Shown here one piece after another: positions 36,993 through 44,843 of a stretch of DNA of 64,000 nucleotides. The stretch is from the NCBI RefSeq assembly GCF_000143985.1, contig NC_014364.1, positions 1,302,001 through 1,366,000 on the forward strand, written 5' to 3'. Position 1 is the first letter of the stretch, and each line of letters starts with the position of its first letter. The notes beneath the pieces were generated by a model. It saw only the letters and a program-made list of their open reading frames with translations. It searched no databases and was not told the DNA's origin. This stretch comes from Sediminispirochaeta smaragdinae DSM 11293 (GTDB lineage Bacteria; Spirochaetota; Spirochaetia; DSM-16054; Sediminispirochaetaceae). Position numbers and translations under genes: made by a program.

Positions 36993-38381
36993 TCATAGTG
37001 CGAAAATGGTATCCTGCTCCTCTCTAAGCTTCCAGAGAATCGCATCATCCGGTCGTTCAAGCATATCGGCATTCAACAGGGTTCCTGCCGGTATATCCTC
37101 TTTGAGCCGTGCACCGTCGGCAAGATAGTAGGGAAGTTGCGTATGAGCCGATATGCCCTGGGCCGGAAGCAAAATCCCTTCAAAACCCTCTATGATGTGA
37201 TGGTGTCCCTTTGCCTGTAGCTCCGTACCCTTGGTCATCGGTTTTACCGATCGGGCCACGAGGTCATAGCGAGGTCTTGGATCCGGACTGCTGGTCGGCA
37301 ATCCTAATAATCCGACGGAAAGAACACTGAAGAGCGCCTCGAATCCGAGGTAGTGGGCAGGATAGTATAGCAAAGCCGTCTTTTTGTTTCGGCTTACCGG
37401 AACCCCCTTATCCTGAAGTACCTGCCACGTCTCTTCGTCGTCACAGGCTACCACGACATAGACGCCCCCCTCCAGGCTCTGCTCATCGGGACGCCGCAAG
37501 CAGTTGATGACATCGATTCTCGCCTCACCGGAGAAGAGCCCTCCCATTGTTTCCGGGCACATAAGATCGGGAATCTCAACGGCACGGGCGATGGGGCAGT
37601 GGAAGCTGGAGATATCGGGAGTGAATTCCGGAAGATGGTTGCAGACAATAGACATTTCGGCAAGGTCCGGTATGGCCCGCTGACCAAAATCGGATAAAAG
37701 CGCGCTCCTCTGCTCTACGGTCTGCCGGCTATTTTCTCCTAAACTCCAAACCTTCTCGAATCCCGACACCTCCTCCGTTCTGTCCAGCACCTGCATGGTT
37801 GAGCGTTCCGGATCAAAGATGAAATCATATTCACTCGATTTTCCTATGCTCACGATGGAGAGTCCTGCCTTTCGTGCCCATGTGACCAGGCCGATGAGAA
37901 GAGCCGGCTGATCTCCTTCGGCCAGAGAGTAGATTACTCCCTGTTCCCTTGCCTTTTTTGCAAGAAGTGATCCGACGACGGAATCCGATTCCTTTGTCAC
38001 CATCACAATATGCTTATGGTGCTCGATAGCAGAAAGGGCATATCGTGCCGATGCCTCGGGATTGCCGGTCCCTTCCACAACAAGATCGCAGGGCATGCTC
38101 ATTGCCGTATCAATGTCGGTAAAAACAAGATACATGCCTTTTCCGAAGGCCGACAGCCCTTCTGCTGTGGAACTGCAGAGGGCAATGTTCTCCCGCTTGA
38201 TACCTACCGACAGATACGCATCAATACACTTCTGTGCAGTTCTCCCGCAAAGAATACGGATCGATATTGCATCGTTCCGTGAGCCGTAAATAAAAAGGGA
38301 ATGGTTGAATCCCCGAACACCGATAACGGCAACTTCCAGTTTCTTTTCCCCTTTTGTGGAAAAAAGTAGATCGTAGTTCAT
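36993..38381 (-). CDS. Predicted NAD(P)-dependent dehydrogenase with C-terminal SAF domain (COG4091-like)
   Basis: A 462-residue protein like the homoserine-dehydrogenase-related SAF family (COG4091). It has an N-terminal Rossmann-like domain (LEVAVIGVRGF; the glycine pattern is not classical), the family segments VVEGTGNPEASARYALSAIEHHKHIVMV and SLAEGDQPALL, and a C-terminal SAF domain with KEDIPAGTLLNADML. It sits where tetronate clusters usually carry a hydroxyacid dehydrogenase, so it probably oxidises the imported acid before OtnK. It has its own sigma-54 promoter about 40 bp upstream. Function is inferred from context. Confidence 0.7.
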   Translation of the reverse strand: MNYDLLFSTKGEKKLEVAVIGVRGFNHSLFIYGSRNDAISIRILCGRTAQKCIDAYLSVGIKRENIALCSSTAEGLSAFGKGMYLVFTDIDTAMSMPCDLVVEGTGNPEASARYALSAIEHHKHIVMVTKESDSVVGSLLAKKAREQGVIYSLAEGDQPALLIGLVTWARKAGLSIVSIGKSSEYDFIFDPERSTMQVLDRTEEVSGFEKVWSLGENSRQTVEQRSALLSDFGQRAIPDLAEMSIVCNHLPEFTPDISSFHCPIARAVEIPDLMCPETMGGLFSGEARIDVINCLRRPDEQSLEGGVYVVVACDDEETWQVLQDKGVPVSRNKKTALLYYPAHYLGFEALFSVLSVGLLGLPTSSPDPRPRYDLVARSVKPMTKGTELQAKGHHHIIEGFEGILLPAQGISAHTQLPYYLADGARLKEDIPAGTLLNADMLERPDDAILWKLREEQDTIFAL

Positions 38382-38418
38382 TGCATCTTCTCCAGGTAGA
38401 AAGTCTTACACATCTAAA

Positions 38419-38435
38419 GCAAATAGAATGCCAAG
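38419..38435 (-). promoter_or_regulatory. Sigma-54 promoter of the SAF-domain dehydrogenase
   Basis: The minus strand reads TTGGCATT-CTAT-TTGCT with correct spacing. The predicted start is about 26 nt before the ATG at 38381. Together with the tctC promoter it points to coregulation by the divergent activator. Confidence 0.75.
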
Positions 38436-38563
38436 AACGGCCTTTATGAATGAAAAAAGAGGTAAAAACTATTATGGAGAATCTATTTCTATACGTTATA
38501 ATAACAAACTTGCTGCTGCCTTTTTTATTCTACGGGCGGGATGAAATTGTTTGACTATACGGT

Positions 38564-38579
38564 ATTGCAATAATGCAAC
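38564..38579. promoter_or_regulatory. Probable enhancer site / autoregulatory site of the PrpR-type activator
   Basis: ATTGCA-ATAA-TGCAAC, the same inverted repeat as at 36935-36950, about 130 bp upstream of the dehydrogenase sigma-54 promoter and about 40 bp before the activator start. It could serve both activation and autoregulation. Confidence 0.6.
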
Positions 38580-38620
38580 TATAGATGCATACCTGCAAAC
38601 TGCTTCAAGGGGGAAAAGAT

Positions 38621-40492
38621 TTGATCCGCATTACGTTTATTGTTCCTTACGCATCGATGAAGGGAACCGTTGAAGAGATTTTCTCCCAGCACCCGGAACG
38701 GTCGGTCATCTCGCAGTCCGTCATCATGAGGACTTTTGATGAGATCGATACCCTAAACCTTGATACCGATATTGTTATTGCCAGGGGCTATTCCGCCAAC
38801 CGAATAAAAAAGCTCGGTATTCCATTGATCGACATGACTGTTACCGGTTTCGATATTACCACCGCTTTGAACAGCTGTATCAATCGTTACAGGCCGGAGA
38901 AGATTGCAATCATCGGTCCCCTCAACACGGTTTACGGCATCGACGAGATAAAGAATGTGTTTCCCTGCTGTATCGAAGGATATCAGGTCGATGATCCTGC
39001 CTATCTTCCGGAAACGATCGACAGGGTGATGCAAGAAGGGGCGGAAGCGGTTATTGCGGGACGGACAGGCTATTACCTCTGCCGGGATCGGGGAATCAAC
39101 AGTATCATGATAGAATCGGGGCGTAAAACCATCCTCCAGGCCATTGATGAGGCGGTCCGATCTATTCGATTAATGAGAAGGGAACGGGAGCGAAGCGACA
39201 GGTTCAAGAGCATTATGGATTACTCCTTTGAAGGAATCCTCTCCATTGATCGGGAAGGGGCCGTTGCCGTTGCCAACAACCATGCGCTGAAAGTGTTTCC
39301 AGCCTTGGAAAAGGCGAAAAATCCTCTGGCGGTAGAGAAACTACTTCCGCAAGTGGATTTGAGTGAGGTCCTCCGTTCCGGAAAGAAGATCCTCGGTGAG
39401 TTGGTGCTTATCGGAAAACGGATGTATACCCTCAACTGTGCTCCTGCCGGGGATGCCGGAGCGGTGATCACCTTTTCCAATGTTACCGAGATTCAGGAGA
39501 TGGAGGGAAAGATTCGCACGAAGCTGCATAAGAAGGGTCTGGTGGCAAAGTACAGCTTTGCAGATATCATCGGAAACGGGACGGCCATCGGTGAGGCTGT
39601 AAGGGTCGCACGAAAGTTTAGTCAGGTGGAATCGAACATCTTTATCTTTGGAGAGACGGGAACAGGGAAAGAGCTTTTTGCCCAGAGCATTCACAACGAC
39701 AGCAGAAGGCGCAATCAGCCCTTTGTTGCTATCAACTGTGCAGCCCTTGCCGAGGATCTTTTAGAGAGCGAGTTGTTCGGCTATGTGGACGGCGCCTTCA
39801 CCGGTGCATCCAAGGGAGGGAAGGTCGGCCTTTTCGAGCTGGCCCACAGAGGGACCGTGTTCCTCGATGAGATTGGCGACATTTCTCCCAAGCTGCAGAG
39901 TCGTCTCCTCCGGGTCCTGCAGGAACGGGAAATCATGCGTATCGGCCATGACCAGGTGATTCCCATCGACATTCGCATTATTTCGGCATCGAATAAGGAC
40001 CTTAAGGCCCTTGTCGCCGAAGGAAAATTCCGGGAGGATCTTCTCTACCGACTCAATGTTTTGAAGCTGACGCTTCCTCCCCTTTGTGCCAGGGGTCGGG
40101 ATATCATTGACCTCTGTTACCATTTTATAGAGCAGAATCGCTCGCGACTCCATTCAGTCCTTCGTCGCCTGACCCCGTCGGCCGAACAGGTGATTCTGGA
40201 AAGCGGCTGGCCCGGAAATGTACGGGAACTCTATAATTTTTGTGAACGGCTTTGTGTCCTGTCCGAAGGAGATACCGCAGACCTCAAAGAGGTCGTTTCC
40301 TGTATGGAACAACCCGCCCCCTCCCTGCGGCTGCAGCCGCAGGGAATTTCACTCGCGCAGGTATACGAAACGCGTGAGAAAGAGACCATTGAAAAGGCCC
40401 TTGAGCTATCTTCGAGCAAAAAAGATGCGGCCCGACTGCTTGGTATCGACGCAAGCACCCTGTGGCGAAAGATGAAAAAGCATCATTTGTAG
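38621..40492 (+). CDS. PrpR-type sigma-54-dependent transcriptional activator
   Basis: 623 residues: an N-terminal PrpR_N effector domain, a PAS-like domain (SIMDYSFEGILSIDREG), an AAA+ domain (Walker A GETGTGKE, GAFTGA loop, Walker B GTVFLDEIGD, arginine finger region REDLLYRLNVL) and a C-terminal Fis-type helix-turn-helix (SSSKKDAARLLGIDASTLWRKM). The frame extends to an ATG at 38585, but AAGGGGGAAA before the TTG at 38621 gives the usual family N-terminus. It should activate the divergent dehydrogenase and tct-otn genes in response to a small-molecule ligand. Its 3' end overlaps the Nudix gene by 10 bp. Confidence 0.88.
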   Translation: MIRITFIVPYASMKGTVEEIFSQHPERSVISQSVIMRTFDEIDTLNLDTDIVIARGYSANRIKKLGIPLIDMTVTGFDITTALNSCINRYRPEKIAIIGPLNTVYGIDEIKNVFPCCIEGYQVDDPAYLPETIDRVMQEGAEAVIAGRTGYYLCRDRGINSIMIESGRKTILQAIDEAVRSIRLMRRERERSDRFKSIMDYSFEGILSIDREGAVAVANNHALKVFPALEKAKNPLAVEKLLPQVDLSEVLRSGKKILGELVLIGKRMYTLNCAPAGDAGAVITFSNVTEIQEMEGKIRTKLHKKGLVAKYSFADIIGNGTAIGEAVRVARKFSQVESNIFIFGETGTGKELFAQSIHNDSRRRNQPFVAINCAALAEDLLESELFGYVDGAFTGASKGGKVGLFELAHRGTVFLDEIGDISPKLQSRLLRVLQEREIMRIGHDQVIPIDIRIISASNKDLKALVAEGKFREDLLYRLNVLKLTLPPLCARGRDIIDLCYHFIEQNRSRLHSVLRRLTPSAEQVILESGWPGNVRELYNFCERLCVLSEGDTADLKEVVSCMEQPAPSLRLQPQGISLAQVYETREKETIEKALELSSSKKDAARLLGIDASTLWRKMKKHHL

Positions 40493-40932
40493 TTGTAAAA
40501 GATGCTTACCTGATGCATATCTTCACCGGAGTTCAAACCGAAAACCCGCTCGAGAAGCGATGCAGTAAAGCCTCCCAGATCAAGATCCTTACACTCCTGC
40601 GGATCGATCCAGAGATATGATTCCGCTTCATCGTTCAGTCTCACCTCGGATGAGTCGCTTCTGCAAAGGTAATCGATGAAGATGAAATGCTTTCGACTGT
40701 GATACTTTTCACTGAAGATGGACTCCTGCAAACCGATAAGCCTGATATCGTGGATCTGCAGGCCCGTCTCCTCAAGAATTTCTCTTTTCAGCGCCTCTTC
40801 CATCTTCTCTCCCCACTCGATATGGCCGCCGGGAATGACATATTTGTCTTCCCACTTGTGCGACCTGCAGAGAAGAAGCTTCCTCTCCGGATTAAGAATG
40901 ACCGCGCTGACGGTCGGCTCCGGATAGCTCAT
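40483..40932 (-). CDS. Nudix hydrolase
   Basis: A 149-residue protein with a complete Nudix box (GGHIEWGEKMEEALKREILE then ETGL), hydrolysing a nucleoside-diphosphate derivative of unknown identity. AAAGGAGG before the ATG at 40932 fixes the start; the longer frame to 41043 lies inside the upstream lipoprotein gene. It overlaps that gene's stop by ATGA. Confidence 0.85.
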   Translation of the reverse strand: MSYPEPTVSAVILNPERKLLLCRSHKWEDKYVIPGGHIEWGEKMEEALKREILEETGLQIHDIRLIGLQESIFSEKYHSRKHFIFIDYLCRSDSSEVRLNDEAESYLWIDPQECKDLDLGGFTASLLERVFGLNSGEDMHQVSIFYNYK

Positions 40933-42140
40933 TGAACCTCCTTTCGAAAGGTAATAATATCGCTGATAAGCTTTTGGCAGGCTTCCTCTTCGCTTTCGTC
41001 TGCCATGGCGGAAAAATAGACCGTACCATCCTTCCAGCTCCATGAGGTCATGCGCACTACTGTCGGCTTCTCACCTTCAAAGCTGGTCATTCTCATCCCC
41101 CACCATCTCGTCCTTTCTACCCTCAGGCCTATATCAAGTTCTGCTTTATCGATGACATATTCCGGGCTCTCTTCTGCATCCGAATTAGGATCCCCGGTTG
41201 AGAGTACTATCTCCAGGCCGTATCCTTCGTGATTTTCGCTGGCAAGATCATAACGTACGCAAAGCGTTCTGACCAGCTTTCCGTTCTTCGCATACTCCTC
41301 GATACATTTTGTTGCTGAATACCGGTCCGGGAGCGAGGCATCGAAACCCAGCTCCTTACTCAACTCTTTATTTGAACTATCGGGGCGAAACTTTATGACA
41401 GGCATCGGCCAGGCCTTAAAGGCTTCCAGTTCCTGCTTTGTCGCCGCTCTTCGGATGATCGTGGGCGGCTCTTCAGGCCAATCCCCTGCCTCAAAGAACC
41501 AAAACTCGTCTTGAGAATCATACCATGCGTCCAATACCCGGCGGCTGTGCTCCGCCTCAATATAGGCAAGTCGGTCGCGATCGTCAGGTTTCCATTCTCC
41601 CATACTTGCCGCCCCCGTTTGCGTTGCATATCTGATGAACCAGTCGTGCTTTCTAAGATCGATATCATCCCGGAACACTACTCTGTCTCCGGATTCGCTT
41701 ATACGATAATCGTAGTCTTCAATGGCAAGCCGTCCGTCGAGAATCACCAAAAGGTCGTCCATTGTCGTCGCAATGCCGTGAAGCACACACTGCTGGGGGT
41801 GTAATGGCTCGCCTTCCATATGCACGATATAGTCATCAAAGGGGATGCTTAGATGAAGCTCGAGCTCGCTTGTCGATTGATTGTAACGCCACTGTTCGGA
41901 TGAAAGCTCGATCTTTCGAGATCGATCGGAATCGTCGATCAGCATAACGGAGCTGATATGCTGGTAGACCCAGCCGCTAAAAATTTTTCCCTCATCATCT
42001 TTTCCTGTATTGACCACTGCGATCGCATCGCTTGTTCTCCGTTTTTCGGGTGCTGCCGTCACACACGAGAGGAACACGCTTCCCGTTGAAAGGAGCAACA
42101 TACAGATAAAAGCAACTGTTTTCAGTATATGATTTTTCAT
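40929..42140 (-). CDS. Putative lipoprotein of unknown function
   Basis: A 403-residue protein I do not recognise. The N-terminus is a lipoprotein signal with lipobox VFLSC; the rest is soluble, acidic and Trp-rich (for example ERTRWWGMRMTSFEGEKP) with no motif I can name. GGAGGATAGAG precedes the ATG. It lies 66 bp after a membrane LuxR-type regulator and is coupled to a Nudix gene, on the same strand as the ABC-kinase fusion. It is probably an envelope protein. Confidence 0.6.
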   Translation of the reverse strand: MKNHILKTVAFICMLLLSTGSVFLSCVTAAPEKRRTSDAIAVVNTGKDDEGKIFSGWVYQHISSVMLIDDSDRSRKIELSSEQWRYNQSTSELELHLSIPFDDYIVHMEGEPLHPQQCVLHGIATTMDDLLVILDGRLAIEDYDYRISESGDRVVFRDDIDLRKHDWFIRYATQTGAASMGEWKPDDRDRLAYIEAEHSRRVLDAWYDSQDEFWFFEAGDWPEEPPTIIRRAATKQELEAFKAWPMPVIKFRPDSSNKELSKELGFDASLPDRYSATKCIEEYAKNGKLVRTLCVRYDLASENHEGYGLEIVLSTGDPNSDAEESPEYVIDKAELDIGLRVERTRWWGMRMTSFEGEKPTVVRMTSWSWKDGTVYFSAMADESEEEACQKLISDIITFRKEVQ

Positions 42141-42206
42141 TCTCTATCCTCCTGGAGCTAACGTAGATGCAAAAGCGACACCTTGGTATCATCCAAAAGT
42201 ATGATT

Positions 42207-43001
42207 TTAGCCGTTTCGAAAGAGAGCGGACAATTCTGTCCTGTTCCGTGCCCCTGTTTTTCTAAAAATAGATGCAATATGGGTTTTAACCGTGGCTAAG
42301 GATATGAAAAGCGACTGGCAAATTTCTGCGTTTGTTTTCCCTTGAAGCAGGAGGGCCGTGATTTCGGTTTCTCGCGGTGAGAGTGCGTAGTCTTTTGCAA
42401 ACTCTTCCGTCCCCTCCTTTTGCCGATAGCGGGGGCCGTTCAGCATCAGGCTTGCAAAGACGGCACATAGCAAGAGTATAATACGAAAGAACAATACCAC
42501 CGCTGTCGGCATGATGGAAAAAAGCGAAAAAAGTGCGGCAACGGCGAAAACGACAAAGAAGACCTTCCACAGGCGGATGCTCATTTCGTAGCGGACCAGG
42601 TTTTTTTGCTTTGTATCAAGGCGGTAGAATATCAATGAGGCAATAATCCAAAGGATAGCATCGGACGCAAAATAGAAGCCCCGAAGCAACTGCAGTGAAC
42701 TTCCGAAAAGGACCAGCCCGGAAAATATCACGACGGGAAGGAAGGCAAGAGAAAAGGACTTTGGGAAGGAATATGATCGACCCATAAAAAGTTCCGCACT
42801 TTTCATCAGAAGATAGGCGCTGCAGGAGAGTAGGTAGATCCCCAGAGCAAGAAGAAATCGCAGGCCGGAGGCGTAGGGAAAATTCTCAAGCCACGGTGGT
42901 GCCCCCCATGCATACAGCAGGGAGCAGATCAGAAAAAAGAGAAGGGATACGATGAACGAAAAGAAGGTAAACGGAAATGTTATCTGGTCTTTTTTCATCA
43001 T
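42207..43001 (-). CDS. Membrane-anchored LuxR-type regulator
   Basis: 264 residues: about six or seven membrane segments (residues 10-190) followed by a LuxR helix-turn-helix (LSPRETEITALLLQGKTNAEICQSLF, then ATVKTHIASIFRKTGARNRTEL). Such proteins couple a membrane or lipid signal directly to DNA binding. AGGAAAAACC precedes the ATG. It starts 12 bp after the ABC-kinase fusion gene, so it is probably cotranscribed with that signalling pair. Its target genes are unknown; the lipoprotein gene downstream is the nearest candidate. Confidence 0.8.
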   Translation of the reverse strand: MMKKDQITFPFTFFSFIVSLLFFLICSLLYAWGAPPWLENFPYASGLRFLLALGIYLLSCSAYLLMKSAELFMGRSYSFPKSFSLAFLPVVIFSGLVLFGSSLQLLRGFYFASDAILWIIASLIFYRLDTKQKNLVRYEMSIRLWKVFFVVFAVAALFSLFSIMPTAVVLFFRIILLLCAVFASLMLNGPRYRQKEGTEEFAKDYALSPRETEITALLLQGKTNAEICQSLFISLATVKTHIASIFRKTGARNRTELSALFRNG

Positions 43002-43013
43002 CTTCGGTTTTTC

Positions 43014-44843
43014 CTATAAAGGGAGCCATAAAGAAAATTTGCAGCCGTTGGGGAGCAGGTTTTCCACGGTGATAGAACCCTTGTTCTTTTTGATGATGTT
43101 ATAACTGACGGAAAGGCCAAGGCCGATATTTCCACTGTTGGATCCTTTCGTCGAAGTGAAAGGAAGGAATATGTCGTTTGGATTTTCAAGTTTGATACCC
43201 GTTCCATTATCTCTGATGGTGATGCAAGCCTCCGGCTTTCCCCCTTTTTTCATCTCGTGGGCGGTGAGTGCTATGGTACCGTTGCTGCCTAGTGCTTCAA
43301 AACTATTTTTCAGAAGATTAAGAAGAACCTGTTTTATCTCATTTCGGTCGGCAGAGACCAGCAGGGGCCAGTCGTCGGTTTCAAAATGGATCTCAATATG
43401 CTTTGCCTGTGCATTGAAACGGACAAGGTTGATCAGTTCTCTTATGAGAGAGACAATATTGAAAGGCTCTGTTGACAGTTCCCTGTTTTCTGAAAAAGAA
43501 AGAAGGTTCGCCACGATGTTTGCAATGTATTCGAACTGCTCCTCGAGATTGTCGATAAGCTTTTTAGATTCTTGATTTCCCTCCGTTAGCCATTTTAGTG
43601 ATTCGAGATAATTATAGATGATTCCCAAGGGATTATTGATTTCATGGGCAACCCCTGCGGCAAGAAGTCCGAGTGCGGCAAGTTTTTCTGAAAGGATGAG
43701 TTGTTCCCTCATCCTTTCCCGTTCGGTGATATCTTCGAGAATGATGATATATCCTAGAGGGTGAAGACCGTCGAGAACGGGATAGACAATGAAATTCGTT
43801 TGCATATTTTTTCCGTTCACTTTCAGAGGAATATCAAAAAGCATGGTCTCTTTTTTCCTGTGGATGGACTCCTGAATCTTCTCCATGGCCTCTTTATCAC
43901 TACCCTGAAAAAGGCCTTCGATATGAACATCGAAATCGAGTCTGTTGAGGTTGAAAAAATCCCTGGCAGTATCGTTGATTAGCTTTACATCATATTTCGT
44001 ATCAAGAACCAGAAGATTGATGGGAAGACTTTTTAGTATGGCTTCGTTATAACGAAGCAGTTGATAGAATTCACTATTCGAATGCTGCCGGTCCTCTCGT
44101 TCCGACATTTGCGTATAGGCTATACGTATAAGGTTTATTTTGTCGATCCGGTTTGTCTCTTCGCTCAGCAGTAGTTCACCGTGACGGATAATAGAAACCC
44201 TATCTGCTATGTGATAAACATCGTCGATCTGGTGGGTAATAAAAAGGACCGACGATCCCTCGTTGGTTAATTGATGAAGCATAGGTATGATCTTAATCAG
44301 ATTGATCGAAGAGAGTTTTTCAAGGGTTTCGTCAAGGATGAGCAGACGAGGTTTTTTGTACAGTTCCCTGAGAATGGCGACAAGGGCCCTATCTGCCATG
44401 TTCAGATTGGCTGTCCTTGCCAGAGGGTCGAGGCGGAAGCCATGCTGCTTTATATAATTTTGAGCCTCGAGCCGTATTGCTGCGGCATTAAAGAATGTAA
44501 ACAGCCCGCCAATGACATCTTTATTGCCGATGAAAAGATTTTCAGCAACAGTGTACGCCTTTGAAAGCGGTATTCTCTGTTTTACCAGGCAGATGTTGGA
44601 GCGATCGGCCTTTTGATTTACATAGTTTTGCTGAGCGACTCCCTTCATAAAGAAGCTTCCGCTTTTTATTGGAACTTCACCTTTTATCAAAAGCGCCAGC
44701 GAGGATTTTCCTGCACCATGTTCCCCCACCAGTGCATGAATTTCTCCAGGCCTGATGGTGAGTGAAATATCCGAAAGAACGGGCACTTCACCATAGGAGG
44801 CACTGATATGTTCCAGCCGAATCAGATCATCCCTCGATGCCAT
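43014..44843 (-). CDS. ABC ATPase-PAS-histidine kinase fusion protein
   Basis: A single 609-residue frame joining two families. Residues 5-250 are an ABC ATPase of the sugar-transporter (RbsA N-domain) type: Walker A GEHGAGKSS (40-48), Q-loop Gln89, Walker B RLLILDE (166-172), H-loop His204. The signature is LNMADRA instead of LSGGQ, and Walker B continues DET instead of DEP. Residues about 265-375 form a PAS domain. The rest is an NtrB-like kinase: GVAHEINNPLG (His400), N-box around 504-514, DNGTGI (545-550) and GLGLS. No membrane segment is seen. The ATG at 44843 lies inside the end of the NtrC-type gene; the frame also extends to 44897. I infer that it senses the state of a sugar ABC transporter. 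The call on domains is firm, on function speculative. Confidence 0.85.
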   Translation of the reverse strand: MASRDDLIRLEHISASYGEVPVLSDISLTIRPGEIHALVGEHGAGKSSLALLIKGEVPIKSGSFFMKGVAQQNYVNQKADRSNICLVKQRIPLSKAYTVAENLFIGNKDVIGGLFTFFNAAAIRLEAQNYIKQHGFRLDPLARTANLNMADRALVAILRELYKKPRLLILDETLEKLSSINLIKIIPMLHQLTNEGSSVLFITHQIDDVYHIADRVSIIRHGELLLSEETNRIDKINLIRIAYTQMSEREDRQHSNSEFYQLLRYNEAILKSLPINLLVLDTKYDVKLINDTARDFFNLNRLDFDVHIEGLFQGSDKEAMEKIQESIHRKKETMLFDIPLKVNGKNMQTNFIVYPVLDGLHPLGYIIILEDITERERMREQLILSEKLAALGLLAAGVAHEINNPLGIIYNYLESLKWLTEGNQESKKLIDNLEEQFEYIANIVANLLSFSENRELSTEPFNIVSLIRELINLVRFNAQAKHIEIHFETDDWPLLVSADRNEIKQVLLNLLKNSFEALGSNGTIALTAHEMKKGGKPEACITIRDNGTGIKLENPNDIFLPFTSTKGSNSGNIGLGLSVSYNIIKKNKGSITVENLLPNGCKFSLWLPL

